64,000 bases of DNA from an uncultured Pseudomonadota bacterium. Its GTDB lineage: Bacteria; Pseudomonadota; Gammaproteobacteria; Steroidobacterales; Steroidobacteraceae. The stretch covers positions 62,001 through 126,000 of the forward strand of contig CAILZL010000004.1 in the NCBI GenBank assembly GCA_903838705.1, written 5' to 3'. The translations under genes were made by a program, and so were the position numbers. Below the pieces are notes generated by a model that had not been told where the DNA came from, made no database searches, and saw only the letters and a list, made by a program, of their open reading frames with translations. Shown here piece by piece: positions 45,893 through 54,783 of this stretch. Positions within the stretch are counted from its first letter, which is position 1, and each line of letters begins with the position of its first letter.

Positions 45893-46369
45893 ATGAGCAG
45901 TCGCACCGGGTTTCTGCACATCCTGTTGACCACGGCCATTGCCTTGTTACTGACCATCGTGCCCCTGCCGCAGGTGATCAACATGGCTCGCCCGGACTGG
46001 ATGCTGTTGCTGGTGATTTACTGGTCACTTAACGCAGCGTTCCTCACGGGCCTGACTTACGCATGGCTGTGCGGTCTGACTATTGATGCACTGGTTGGCG
46101 GCCTGATTGGCCAGCATGCCCTTGCGTTTGTGCTGGTTGCGACAATTGCGCAACACTTCCAGTTTCGTATCAGGGTATTCCCGGTACTGCACCAGGCATT
46201 CGTTGTACTGCTGCTGGTAATAATTTACAAATTCATGCTGTTCTGGATTGACGGCATTGTCGGTGCCGCCACGACATCATGGTTACGCTGGTTGCCCGCC
46301 CTCATCGGTGCACTGCTCTGGCCGTTGCTGGTTGCAGTGCTGGATACAAGCGCTCGTAGCGTTCGTTAA
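45893..46369 (+). CDS. mreD: Rod-shape determining membrane protein MreD
   Basis: A 158-aa integral membrane protein with five to six hydrophobic segments (ILLTTAIALLLTIVPLPQVI; LTYAWLCGLTIDALVGGLIG; QAFVVLLLVIIYKFMLFW). The core RPDWMLLLVIYWSLN and G-L-DAL-GG-LGQHAL pattern is MreD-specific. It stabilises MreC within the elongasome. It starts 22 bases after mreC, and mrdA begins 3 bases after its stop. Confidence 0.93.
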   Translation: MSSRTGFLHILLTTAIALLLTIVPLPQVINMARPDWMLLLVIYWSLNAAFLTGLTYAWLCGLTIDALVGGLIGQHALAFVLVATIAQHFQFRIRVFPVLHQAFVVLLLVIIYKFMLFWIDGIVGAATTSWLRWLPALIGALLWPLLVAVLDTSARSVR

Positions 46370-46372
46370 ACC

Positions 46373-48328
46373 GTGCTCAAGAAAAAAAAGCGCATCAAGG
46401 ATCATCATGGTGAACAGCGCATGTTCACTCAACGCGCTGTTGTTGCGACCGGCCTGATTGCGCTGGGTATTTTTGCACTGATTGCACGGCTGGTCTGGTT
46501 GCAGGTGGTTCGCTATGAGTACTTTGCTGAACAGGCACAGGGCAATCGGGTACGCATTGAACCCTTGCCACCGGGACGCGGATTGATCCTTGATCGTACC
46601 GGTGTTCCGCTTGCTTTGAATGCACCCTCATTCCAGCTGGAAATCACCCGCGAACAGGTGCCCAATCTGGATGCCACTCTGGCCGGTCTGGCAGCATTGA
46701 ACCTGCTGGATCGTGAGAACATTGCCAACCTGAAACGCGACATCAAGCGACGCCGCAGCTTTGAAGGTGTTCCAGTCAAACTGTCACTCAATGAGGAAGA
46801 ACTGGCGCGGTTCGCGGTGCGGCAACAGGATTTTCCGGGTGTCGAAATCAAACCCCGTCTGTCACGCAAATATCCATTAAGCGCCAGTGGTGTTCATGCG
46901 CTGGGATATGTCGGCATTGTCAGCGAAGCTGATCAGAAGATCCTGGACAGCGATGAATACGCCGGCACCACGCTGGTAGGCAAAGCCGGAGTGGAGAAGA
47001 GCTATGAACAGGAACTGCATGGCAAGACCGGTTATCAGCAGCTACTGGTAAATGCCCAGGGTCGTCGCGTTGATACGCTGGGCGGCAAAACCTATGCACT
47101 TGAACGAAAGGAGCCTACCGCAGGCAATGACCTGTACCTCACGATAGACGAGCGACTGCAAAGCGCTGCTGAAGAAATGCTGCACGGTGAGCGTGCGGCT
47201 GTAGTAGCGATAGATCCGAATAACGGCGATGTACTGGCACTGGTCAGTACACCCGGATTCGATCCCAATCTGTTTGGCCGAGGATTGTCACATGCACAGT
47301 ATCTTGACCTGTATGAAAACCCTGAACAGCCCATGTATGACCGGGCATTGAAAGGCGTGTATCCATCAGGCTCCACCATCAAGCCATTCATGGCAATGGC
47401 AGGTCTTTATTACAATGTAATCGCACCGCTGGACACCAGAATGTGTCCCGGTTATTTCCGCCTGCCCGGAGTCAATCGCCCCTGGCTGGACTGGGAAAAA
47501 AAGGGCCACGGCAGCGTCAACATGGTCAAAGCCATCAAAACCTCATGCGATGTCTATTTCTACAGTCTGGCCAATACACTGGGCGTTGATCGCATACACG
47601 ACTATCTGACCAGCTTCGGCTTCGGTCAGACCACTGGAATTGATATTGAAGGCGAGAAGAAAGCCACCCTGCCCTCTACTGCCTGGCGACGTCAGGCCTT
47701 CAAGGACAAGGCCATGCAAACCTGGTATCCAGGCGACACGATCAACATTGGTATCGGTCAGGGTTTTCTTACTGTTACGCCTATGCAGCTCGCACATGCA
47801 ACCGCAACCATGGCCATGCATGGCAAACGCTTCCAGCCACGACTGGTGCATGCCATCCGCGATGCTATTACAGGTGAAAAGCGCGAACTTGCTCCGATTG
47901 TTCTTGATGATGCCAAGAGTAATGACGCCAGTAATTGGGATGTAGTCATCAATGGCATGCAGGAAGTCGTCAAACCTGGCGGTACGGCAGTGGTTGCGTT
48001 CTCGGGCGCTCCATACACAGTTGCAGCAAAAACGGGCACTGCTCAGGCATTCAGTCTTGCCAAGGGCCAGAAATACAATGCCGCACAATTGAGCAAACGA
48101 ATGAAGGACCACGCGCTATTCATTGCCTTCGCACCTGCCGAGCAGCCAAAGATCGCAATCGCTGTTGTGGTCGAGAATGGTGGACACGGCGGCTCAACAG
48201 CTGCGCCCATCGCACGACGATTGTTTGACTTCATGCTGTTACCCCCCGAACAACTGGCCGAACAGGAGGCCAAGAGGGCAGCGAAAATGCAAAAAGCCCA
48301 GGTGGCAGCCACACCGGGTGACGAATAA
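46373..48328 (+). CDS. mrdA: Peptidoglycan D,D-transpeptidase PBP2
   Basis: A 651-aa class B penicillin-binding protein. GTG start; cytoplasmic basic tail, a TM helix near 25-45 (VVATGLIALGIFALIARLVW), a pedestal/dimer domain with PLPPGRGLILDRTG, and the transpeptidase domain. Catalytic SxxK is in YPSGSTIKPF, the SxN-type motif in TSCDVYFYS (Ser-Cys-Asp, usual for PBP2) and KTG in AAKTGTAQAF. It crosslinks lateral-wall peptidoglycan with RodA as glycosyltransferase. The next gene starts 3 bases later. Confidence 0.96.
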   Translation: MLKKKKRIKDHHGEQRMFTQRAVVATGLIALGIFALIARLVWLQVVRYEYFAEQAQGNRVRIEPLPPGRGLILDRTGVPLALNAPSFQLEITREQVPNLDATLAGLAALNLLDRENIANLKRDIKRRRSFEGVPVKLSLNEEELARFAVRQQDFPGVEIKPRLSRKYPLSASGVHALGYVGIVSEADQKILDSDEYAGTTLVGKAGVEKSYEQELHGKTGYQQLLVNAQGRRVDTLGGKTYALERKEPTAGNDLYLTIDERLQSAAEEMLHGERAAVVAIDPNNGDVLALVSTPGFDPNLFGRGLSHAQYLDLYENPEQPMYDRALKGVYPSGSTIKPFMAMAGLYYNVIAPLDTRMCPGYFRLPGVNRPWLDWEKKGHGSVNMVKAIKTSCDVYFYSLANTLGVDRIHDYLTSFGFGQTTGIDIEGEKKATLPSTAWRRQAFKDKAMQTWYPGDTINIGIGQGFLTVTPMQLAHATATMAMHGKRFQPRLVHAIRDAITGEKRELAPIVLDDAKSNDASNWDVVINGMQEVVKPGGTAVVAFSGAPYTVAAKTGTAQAFSLAKGQKYNAAQLSKRMKDHALFIAFAPAEQPKIAIAVVVENGGHGGSTAAPIARRLFDFMLLPPEQLAEQEAKRAAKMQKAQVAATPGDE

Positions 48329-48331
48329 GAT

Positions 48332-49462
48332 ATGGAACTGGACACATCTCACGCCCAACGCACTCTGACCTGGACAGCCAGATTGCTCTCCGCACTGCAA
48401 CTGGATGGGCCGCTGCTTACCGGCATCGGATTGCTGGCTGTTGTCAGTCTGGTGATTTTGTACAGCGCATCCAGCGCCAGCTGGCCGGTCGTCGGCAGTC
48501 AAGCCAGCAAGTTCGCTCTCGCACTGGTGGTCATGATCATCGTTGCGCAACTGCCCAGCCGACTGCTGATGTTGGCGGCCCCTTGGCTATATGGACTTGG
48601 GCTGGTGTTATTGCTGGCCGTCATGGTGAAAGGTGAAGTTTCACTCGGCGCACAGCGCTGGTTGAATCTTGGATTCGTCCGCTTCCAGCCATCCGAAATC
48701 ATGAAGATCGCCGTGCCTTTATTTTGCGCATGGTATGTACACGACCGACCACTGCCACCTTCATTATTTAATATTGGGGTATTGGCACTGGCCATATTGG
48801 TTCCGGTCGGAATTATCGCCAAGCAACCCGATCTGGGCACGGCATTGCTGGTTGGAGCTGCAGGCGCCATGGCATTACTCTTGTCCGGCTTGCAGAAGCG
48901 CTACATCTTTGGAGTGTTTGCTGCACTGATCCCCACCGCATGGATTGCCTGGGCATACTTGCTCCATGATTACCAGCGACAACGAGTTCTCACCTTCATG
49001 GATCCGAGCAATGATCCACTCGGGTCGGGTTATCACATTATCCAGTCACAAATCGCGATTGGCTCCGGCGGCATCTTCGGCAAGGGCTACCTGAATGGCA
49101 GTCAGGCTCAGCTTGCATATCTGCCAGAACGATCCACTGATTTCATCTTTGCGGTGATCGGTGAAGAGTGGGGCCTGATCGGTCTGGTGATAGTACTTTT
49201 TCTGTATCTGTTTGTTATCAGTCGTTGTCTGTTTCTGGCAACCAGCGCCCAGGACACCTTTGCTCGAACTATTGCCGGTAGCCTGGGACTGACCTTTGCC
49301 GTTTACGTATTCGTCAACACCGGCATGGTGACGGGCTTGTTGCCGGTGGTTGGAGTGCCGCTACCACTGATCAGCTATGGTGGCACATCAATGGTGACCT
49401 TGATGGCCGGCTTCGGCATCCTGATGGCCGTCAATGCCAAACGCCGACTGGTGGGACATTGA
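48332..49462 (+). CDS. rodA: Peptidoglycan polymerase RodA (SEDS family)
   Basis: A 376-aa SEDS glycosyltransferase with about ten TM segments. Family landmarks are AQRWLNLGFVRFQPSEIMKI, the HIIQSQIAIGSGGIFGKGYL loop, LPERSTDFIFAVIGEEWG (carrying the essential acidic residue) and LPVVGVPLPLISYGGTSMV. It polymerises lipid II during elongation, paired with PBP2 upstream. Length is as expected. Confidence 0.97.
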   Translation: MELDTSHAQRTLTWTARLLSALQLDGPLLTGIGLLAVVSLVILYSASSASWPVVGSQASKFALALVVMIIVAQLPSRLLMLAAPWLYGLGLVLLLAVMVKGEVSLGAQRWLNLGFVRFQPSEIMKIAVPLFCAWYVHDRPLPPSLFNIGVLALAILVPVGIIAKQPDLGTALLVGAAGAMALLLSGLQKRYIFGVFAALIPTAWIAWAYLLHDYQRQRVLTFMDPSNDPLGSGYHIIQSQIAIGSGGIFGKGYLNGSQAQLAYLPERSTDFIFAVIGEEWGLIGLVIVLFLYLFVISRCLFLATSAQDTFARTIAGSLGLTFAVYVFVNTGMVTGLLPVVGVPLPLISYGGTSMVTLMAGFGILMAVNAKRRLVGH

Positions 49463-49510
49463 ACATTTTTTCAACCCGACTCTCAGATTAAGCGAACAGG
49501 GAACGACCTG

Positions 49511-50509
49511 ATGAAACTGCAACTCCTTACTCAATGTATTGCTGTATCTGGCCTGAGCATAGCGCTCAACAATCAGGCACAGGCAATAGACATTGCACGT
49601 CCAGAAGTTCGTACTTTTATCGACAAACTGGTCAACACACATCAGTTCAACCGCGCAGAAGTTGAACGGGATCTGAAATCAGCAGAAACCATTCAGTCGA
49701 TACTTACGGCCATCAGCAAGCCCGCTGAGAAAACCATTCCGTGGTTTGAATACCGTGAGCGTTTCCTGATTGAGAAACGCATCAATCTGGGCAAGTCATT
49801 CAGACAGGAGCATCAGGCCATACTGGAGACGCTGGCAGCACAGGGGGCACCTGTTCCGGAAATTCTGGCCATACTGGGTGTTGAAACTTTTTACGGTCAG
49901 AACACCGGTCGCTATCGTGTGCTGGATGCACTGGCCACACTGGGTTTTGACTACCCACCCCGCAGTGATTTTTTTCTTTCGGAACTGGAGCAATTCTTTC
50001 TGCTCAGTCGTGAACTGAAATTAAGCGTCACCCAGCCCCTGGGCTCTTATGCCGGCGCAATGGGCTCACCACAATTCATGCCGCACAGTTATCGTCAGTT
50101 TGCAGTAGATGGCAATGCCGATGGAAAAATTGATTTGTGGACCAGCTGGGACGATGTGCTGGCCAGTATCGCCAATTACCTCAAACAAAACGGATGGCAT
50201 TCAGGCGAACCGGTGCTTGCCGAAGCACAATTGAGTTCATCCGACACATCCCCCTTTACCATTGGCGATGTGACTCTGAATGAAACCGTCCATTCGCTGA
50301 GAGCCAAAGGTGTGCGCTTCAGCACCAGCATGCCAGACAGCGCACCAGCAGTGTTGATCGCCCTGCAAGGCAAGGACGGAACAGAATACCGGGTTGGCTT
50401 CAATAATTTCTATGTGATCACGCGTTATAACCGCAGCCCGCTCTATGCCAATGCTGTCTATGATCTTGGACAGGCCATCACTGCCGCAGAAGCAAATTCG
50501 GCGCGATAG
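49511..50509 (+). CDS. mltB: Membrane-bound or soluble lytic murein transglycosylase B
   Basis: A 332-aa exported lytic transglycosylase. The N terminus (LTQCIAVSGLSIALNNQAQA) is a signal peptide without a lipobox cysteine, so the enzyme is probably soluble in the periplasm. The MltB domain is clear: ILAILGVETFYGQNTGRYRV (catalytic Glu), GSYAGAMGSPQFMPHSYRQF, DGNADGKIDLW, and FYVITRYNRSPLYANAVYDL. It cleaves MurNAc-GlcNAc bonds, making space for wall insertion. rlpA follows after 2 bases. Confidence 0.94.
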   Translation: MKLQLLTQCIAVSGLSIALNNQAQAIDIARPEVRTFIDKLVNTHQFNRAEVERDLKSAETIQSILTAISKPAEKTIPWFEYRERFLIEKRINLGKSFRQEHQAILETLAAQGAPVPEILAILGVETFYGQNTGRYRVLDALATLGFDYPPRSDFFLSELEQFFLLSRELKLSVTQPLGSYAGAMGSPQFMPHSYRQFAVDGNADGKIDLWTSWDDVLASIANYLKQNGWHSGEPVLAEAQLSSSDTSPFTIGDVTLNETVHSLRAKGVRFSTSMPDSAPAVLIALQGKDGTEYRVGFNNFYVITRYNRSPLYANAVYDLGQAITAAEANSAR

Positions 50510-50511
50510 TT

Positions 50512-51315
50512 ATGATTTCCTGCCGGCACGCCAACTATATATGCATGCTGATTACTGTCAGCATCTTGCTGGGAGCCTGTCAGAGCCCCCCTCCCGTCAC
50601 GCAACAGCCAGCTCCCGTCAGCAAAAACATACCAACTGATCTGTTATCCATCCCCGATGCAATACCTCGATTCGAGCCCCTCTCAAAATTGGGCAATCCG
50701 GCGTTTTATGATGCACTGGGCGAGCGTTACTTCATAAAATCCTCGGCGGCAGGCTATGTGGAACGCGGTGTTGCCTCATGGTACGGCCCGGGGTTTCATC
50801 AGGTAGCGACATCCAATGGTGAGCCATACGACATGTATGCCATGACCGCGGCGCACAAGACCCTGCCATTGCCATGCTACGTACAGGTCACCAATCTGAG
50901 CAATGGCAAACAGGTTGTATTGCGTGTGAATGACCGTGGGCCGTTCAAGGCAGGACGGATTATTGACCTGTCCTACACAGCAGCCGCCAAGCTCGACATG
51001 CTGCGTGACGGTACTGCACTGGTTGAAGTACGTGCCATCACACCGGGTGAAACTGCTGATAATTCATCGATGAACACAGTCAGACCACTGTATGTTCAGG
51101 CAGGTTCCTTCGCCAGCGCCGGCAACGCTGACAAGCTGGTCACACAACTGCAAAGCAATGGTTATCCGCAGGCGAAAGTACACAGCGAACTGGTAAATGG
51201 TCGCAGCCTGTATCGGGTATGGATCGGTCCGATTGCCAGCGCAACTCTGTTTGACCAGGTGGTTGCCCAATTAAAAACACTGGGGATTGCCGATGCCCGG
51301 CTGGCCAGTGATTAG
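50512..51315 (+). CDS. rlpA: RlpA lipoprotein with DPBB and SPOR domains
   Basis: A 267-aa lipoprotein: lipobox LLGAC at residue about 23, a Pro-rich linker, and the double-psi beta-barrel (about 80-170; ASWYGPGFHQVATSNGEPYD, MTAAHKTLPLPCYVQV, RVNDRGPFKAGRIIDLSYTA). A C-terminal SPOR domain (about 190-265; LYVQAGSFASAGNADKLV, RVWIGPI) binds denuded glycan at septa. RlpA cleaves naked glycan in Pseudomonas; the expected catalytic DRGPF motif is present. It is the last gene before a terminator hairpin. Confidence 0.95.
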   Translation: MISCRHANYICMLITVSILLGACQSPPPVTQQPAPVSKNIPTDLLSIPDAIPRFEPLSKLGNPAFYDALGERYFIKSSAAGYVERGVASWYGPGFHQVATSNGEPYDMYAMTAAHKTLPLPCYVQVTNLSNGKQVVLRVNDRGPFKAGRIIDLSYTAAAKLDMLRDGTALVEVRAITPGETADNSSMNTVRPLYVQAGSFASAGNADKLVTQLQSNGYPQAKVHSELVNGRSLYRVWIGPIASATLFDQVVAQLKTLGIADARLASD

Positions 51316-51367
51316 CTGCACCCGATACGCAAATGCACTGGTAAACTATCTGCAATGAATTCAATCC

Positions 51368-51398
51368 GCAGCACACTTAACGTGCTGCGTTCTTTTTT
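51368..51398 (+). terminator. Rho-independent terminator-like hairpin between rlpA and dacA
   Basis: GCAGCAC (51368-51374) pairs with GTGCTGC (51382-51388), followed by GTTCTTTTTT. It ends 13 bases before the dacA ATG. It should end the mre-rlpA transcript or attenuate read-through into dacA. Confidence 0.7.
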
Positions 51399-51411
51399 CG
51401 GAGCCAAGTTG

Positions 51412-52689
51412 ATGAATAAACTCAATGTGATCTGTCTGCTGTGCTGCACGATGCTGACCATGTCCGGATGCAAGAAGTCCGAACCCGTAGCAACAACCAG
51501 CAGCGCTTCAAGCAGTACAAGCACCGGCTCTCCTCTGGAAAGTTTCAGCAAAGCTGAAGCCGTTCCTGCTGTCGCAACCGCTACGCCTGTACTGGCACCC
51601 GGCATGCCGGTTCCGCCTGCACCCACACTGGAAGCCAGCAGTTACGTTCTGATGGACTTTGCCACTGGCAGAATTCTGGCTGAAAACAACAGCAATTCCC
51701 GGCATGAACCCGCCAGCCTGACCAAGCTGATGACCAGTTACATTACTTTCGATGCACTGCGAATCGGCAAGCTCAAACTCACAGATATGGTCACCGTGAG
51801 CGAGCATGCGTGGCGAGAAGGTGGCGCGGGTACAGATGGCTCGACCAGTTTCATTCCGCTCAACAGTCAGGTTCCGGTCGAAACGCTGCTGCTGGGCATG
51901 ATCGTGCAATCAGGCAATGATGCCAGTATTGCTCTGGCTGAACACATCGCAGGTAACGAAGACACCTTCGCTCAATTGATGCGTACATATGCTCAAAAAC
52001 TCGGCATGACCAATACCAGCTTCGGTAATGCCACGGGCCTGCCTTCACCGCTGGACTACACCACGGCGCATGACATGGCCTTGCTGGCACAGGCACTGAT
52101 CCGTGACTTCCCGCAGTACTACCATTATTTTTCGGTGAAAGAATTTACTTTCAATAACACGACCCAGCATAACCGTAACGGACTGCTGACCCGTGATCCG
52201 ACCGTAGACGGTCTGAAGACCGGCCATACCGATGGTGCGGGCTATTGCCTTGTTTCATCCGCCAAACGGGGCGACATGCGTCTGGTCAGTGTCGTGCTGG
52301 GCATGGCATCCATGAAGGCGCGTGAAGAAGGCACTTCCGCGTTACTCAACTACGGCTTCAGTTTTTATGAGGCCAAGTCCATGTACAGCGCCGGTCAAGT
52401 GCTCAAGACTGCCCGGGTACGCAAAGGCCAGGCAGAAAGTGTTCAGGTAGGCCCCAATGCGGCAATCCAGGTCACAACTCAAAGAGGCCGCGGTGATGCA
52501 GTTCAGGCCAGCATAGAACTACCTACTGCACTGGTTGCACCACTCAAGCACGATACGGCTGTTGGCAAACTGAAGTTGACTCTGGACGGCAAGGAAGTTG
52601 GCAGTTACCCACTTTACCCATTACAGGATGTGGCTGAAGCAGGATTTTTCGGCCGCACCGTTGACAGCATCAAACTCTGGTTTGAATGA
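51412..52689 (+). CDS. dacA: D-alanyl-D-alanine carboxypeptidase (PBP5/6 family), predicted lipoprotein
   Basis: A 425-aa serine carboxypeptidase. I use the ATG at 51412 with GGAG upstream; an in-frame ATG at 51355 would place the terminator inside the gene. The N terminus ends LLCCTMLTMSGC, a lipobox, then about 60 residues of Ser/Thr/Pro/Ala-rich linker. That is unusual, since PBP5 normally has a cleaved Sec signal. SxxK is in EPASLTKLMT, SGN in VQSGNDASIAL and KTG in GLKTGHTDGAG. The C-terminal PBP5-like domain ends in an amphipathic helix (GFFGRTVDSIKLWF), the usual membrane anchor. It trims pentapeptides. Confidence 0.94.
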   Translation: MNKLNVICLLCCTMLTMSGCKKSEPVATTSSASSSTSTGSPLESFSKAEAVPAVATATPVLAPGMPVPPAPTLEASSYVLMDFATGRILAENNSNSRHEPASLTKLMTSYITFDALRIGKLKLTDMVTVSEHAWREGGAGTDGSTSFIPLNSQVPVETLLLGMIVQSGNDASIALAEHIAGNEDTFAQLMRTYAQKLGMTNTSFGNATGLPSPLDYTTAHDMALLAQALIRDFPQYYHYFSVKEFTFNNTTQHNRNGLLTRDPTVDGLKTGHTDGAGYCLVSSAKRGDMRLVSVVLGMASMKAREEGTSALLNYGFSFYEAKSMYSAGQVLKTARVRKGQAESVQVGPNAAIQVTTQRGRGDAVQASIELPTALVAPLKHDTAVGKLKLTLDGKEVGSYPLYPLQDVAEAGFFGRTVDSIKLWFE

Positions 52690-52699
52690 GGGTGGACTG

Positions 52700-52963
52700 A
52701 TGCGCAGCGATACCCTGCTGGAATTCCCCTGTGACTTTCCCCTGAAAGTCATGGGACGCAACAACGATGAGTTTCGCAGTATTGTCATCGGCATCGTGCA
52801 GAAACATGTCGGCGATGTGGACATGACCAATATCGAAGAACGTCCCAGTCGGGATGGCAACTATCTGGGCATCACCATCACGGTAACGGCCACCAGTAAA
52901 GCTCAGCTTGATGGCTTGTACATGGAACTCACATCCTGTGAGCGGGTACTGATTTCTCTGTAG
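52700..52963 (+). CDS. DUF493 (YbeD-like) protein
   Basis: An 87-aa cytoplasmic protein: [20 protein letters not shown], then [20 protein letters not shown] and a final [18 protein letters not shown]. This is the YbeD/DUF493 ACT-like fold. Its place between dacA and lipB is conserved in many proteobacteria. A role tied to lipoate metabolism is suspected but unproven. Its 3' end overlaps the convergent lipB by 35 bases. Confidence 0.93.
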   Translation: MRSDTLLEFPCDFPLKVMGRNNDEFRSIVIGIVQKHVGDVDMTNIEERPSRDGNYLGITITVTATSKAQLDGLYMELTSCERVLISL

Positions 52964-53609
52964 ACGACCATTCGACTGGCCCCTGCAGGGCAAGCGCATC
53001 AAGCAGCTTGGGCGCCATTGTCTGTGCCACCAGCTGCACGGTACTGGTCACACCCAGCGTTGTCAGATCAACGACTTCCAGCCCCTGATAGCCGCAGGGA
53101 TTGATACGCTGAAAGGGTTGCAGATCCATATCCACGTTAAAGGCAAGCCCGTGGTATGAACAGCCACGTCTAATCCTCAGACCCACACTGGCTAGCTTGC
53201 GGCCTGCAACATAGACTCCGGGAGCACTACGACGCGCTTCAGCCTTGATTCCCCAGGCTGACACGGTGTTGATGATGGCGTTTTCCAGTGCCATCACCAG
53301 TTCACGAACACCCAGCTTATGACGACGCAAATCGAGCAATGCGTACACCACTAATTGACCCGGCCCGTGATAGGTCACCTGACCGCCCCGATCAATCTCT
53401 ACTACGGGAATTTCACCTGCAGCCAGAACATGCTCAGGCTTGCCGTTCATGCCCAGCGTAAAAACGGGTGGATGCTCCAGAAGCCATATCTCATCGCGTG
53501 TCTGATCGTCACGTTCGTCAGTGAAACGCTGCATCGCACGCCAGGTCGTTTCATACGGCACCAGTCCAAGATACTTGAACACGGGCGAAACACAGGATGA
53601 TTCCGGCAT
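52929..53609 (-). CDS. lipB: Octanoyl-[ACP]:protein octanoyltransferase
   Basis: A 226-aa enzyme that moves octanoate from ACP to lipoyl domains. The start [20 protein letters not shown] is chosen as the family-length start; the frame extends further upstream into lipA. Signatures [36 protein letters not shown] and [20 protein letters not shown] contain the catalytic Cys and Lys (GCSYHG, GRKLAS). lipA lies 17 bases upstream, and the two are probably co-transcribed. Confidence 0.95.
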   Translation of the reverse strand: MPESSCVSPVFKYLGLVPYETTWRAMQRFTDERDDQTRDEIWLLEHPPVFTLGMNGKPEHVLAAGEIPVVEIDRGGQVTYHGPGQLVVYALLDLRRHKLGVRELVMALENAIINTVSAWGIKAEARRSAPGVYVAGRKLASVGLRIRRGCSYHGLAFNVDMDLQPFQRINPCGYQGLEVVDLTTLGVTSTVQLVAQTMAPKLLDALALQGPVEWSSTEKSVPAHRM

Positions 53610-53626
53610 GGCTTGAATCAACAGGT

Positions 53627-54649
53627 TCAGCCACTCAATCCGGCATTGTTGCGTTCGAGCGCGCGTTCGGCACGATAACTTGAGCGTACTAACGGCCCCG
53701 ACACACATTCCAGAAAGCCTTTGGCCAGAGCCCACTCACGATACTGGGCAAATTCTTCAGGTGTTACCCAGCGTTGTATCTCAAGATGATTCGGAGTGGG
53801 TCGCAGGTACTGACCCAGCGTAAGGATGTCCACTCTGGCGGCTCGCAGGTCATCCATGGTCTGACTGATCTCCTCATCGGTTTCGCCCAGTCCGAGCATC
53901 AGGCTGCTCTTGGTCAGGACCGCAGGGTGAAACTGCTTTGCATGCGCCAGCACCTGCATGGTCTGTTCATAACTGGCGCGCGGGTCGCGTACCGGATGCG
54001 TGAGACGCTTAACCGTTTCTACATTCTGCGCAAACACCTCAAGACCGCTGGCCACAATTGTTTCCACATCCTGCATTATTCCCTGAAAATCGGGCGTCAA
54101 TGCTTCAACTGCCGTATCCGGACTCAGCTTCTTGATTTCTCGCACGCAGGCTGCAAAGTGAGCAGCTCCACCATCCGGCAGATCATCACGATTCACCGAA
54201 GTAAGCACAACATATTTTAGCTTCATCAGTTGCACTGTACGTGCGCTGTTGACCGGCTCTTCTGCATCCAGCCAGCCTTTTGGGTTACCGGTATCAACAG
54301 CACAGAAGCGACAGGCGCGAGTACATACCGCCCCCATCAGCATCAGAGTCGCGGTACCGGCATTCCAGCATTCACCGATATTGGGACACTTGGCTTCTTC
54401 ACACACAGTCGCAAGACGGTGTTCATGTACGACATCACGTACCGAGTTATATCCATTGCCGGCTGGCATGGGTGCGCGTAACCAGCGAGGCTTCTGACCC
54501 GGTACGAAATCTGTCGCACCTGAACTGGCCTTGATGCCATCCTTGATGGCAGAGAACCCCTGTGGTGTCTGATATTTTTCACCACTTTTCAGCCCGACAG
54601 GGCGAGGGCTGCCCTGAGAAACAATCTCGATACCTTTGAAACTGCTCAC
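53627..54649 (-). CDS. lipA: Lipoyl synthase
   Basis: A 340-aa radical SAM enzyme that inserts two sulfurs into octanoyl domains. The auxiliary cluster motif [12 protein letters not shown] and the radical SAM motif CTRACRFC are both intact, with the closing [11 protein letters not shown] that carries the auxiliary-cluster serine. Length is normal. It is the first gene of lipA-lipB. The adjacent terminator at 54729-54761 isolates it from the TonB block. Confidence 0.97.
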   Translation of the reverse strand: MSSFKGIEIVSQGSPRPVGLKSGEKYQTPQGFSAIKDGIKASSGATDFVPGQKPRWLRAPMPAGNGYNSVRDVVHEHRLATVCEEAKCPNIGECWNAGTATLMLMGAVCTRACRFCAVDTGNPKGWLDAEEPVNSARTVQLMKLKYVVLTSVNRDDLPDGGAAHFAACVREIKKLSPDTAVEALTPDFQGIMQDVETIVASGLEVFAQNVETVKRLTHPVRDPRASYEQTMQVLAHAKQFHPAVLTKSSLMLGLGETDEEISQTMDDLRAARVDILTLGQYLRPTPNHLEIQRWVTPEEFAQYREWALAKGFLECVSGPLVRSSYRAERALERNNAGLSG

Positions 54650-54728
54650 TTCGACTCACAATGGCTGATTCTGGGAGTGCGTATGGTACCGGCAGCATAT
54701 GACGCTGTCATTCAGGCCCAATAAAAGA

Positions 54729-54761
54729 AAATGCCCGACTGGCAGAACCAATCAGGCATTT
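54729..54761 (-). terminator. Rho-independent terminator of the TPR/exb/tonB operon
   Basis: On the minus strand AAATGCC (complement 54755-54761) pairs with GGCATTT (54729-54735), followed by TTCTTTTAT. It is just downstream of the TPR gene. Confidence 0.75.
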
Positions 54762-54783
54762 CTTCAATAGTCAGAATCGAGCG

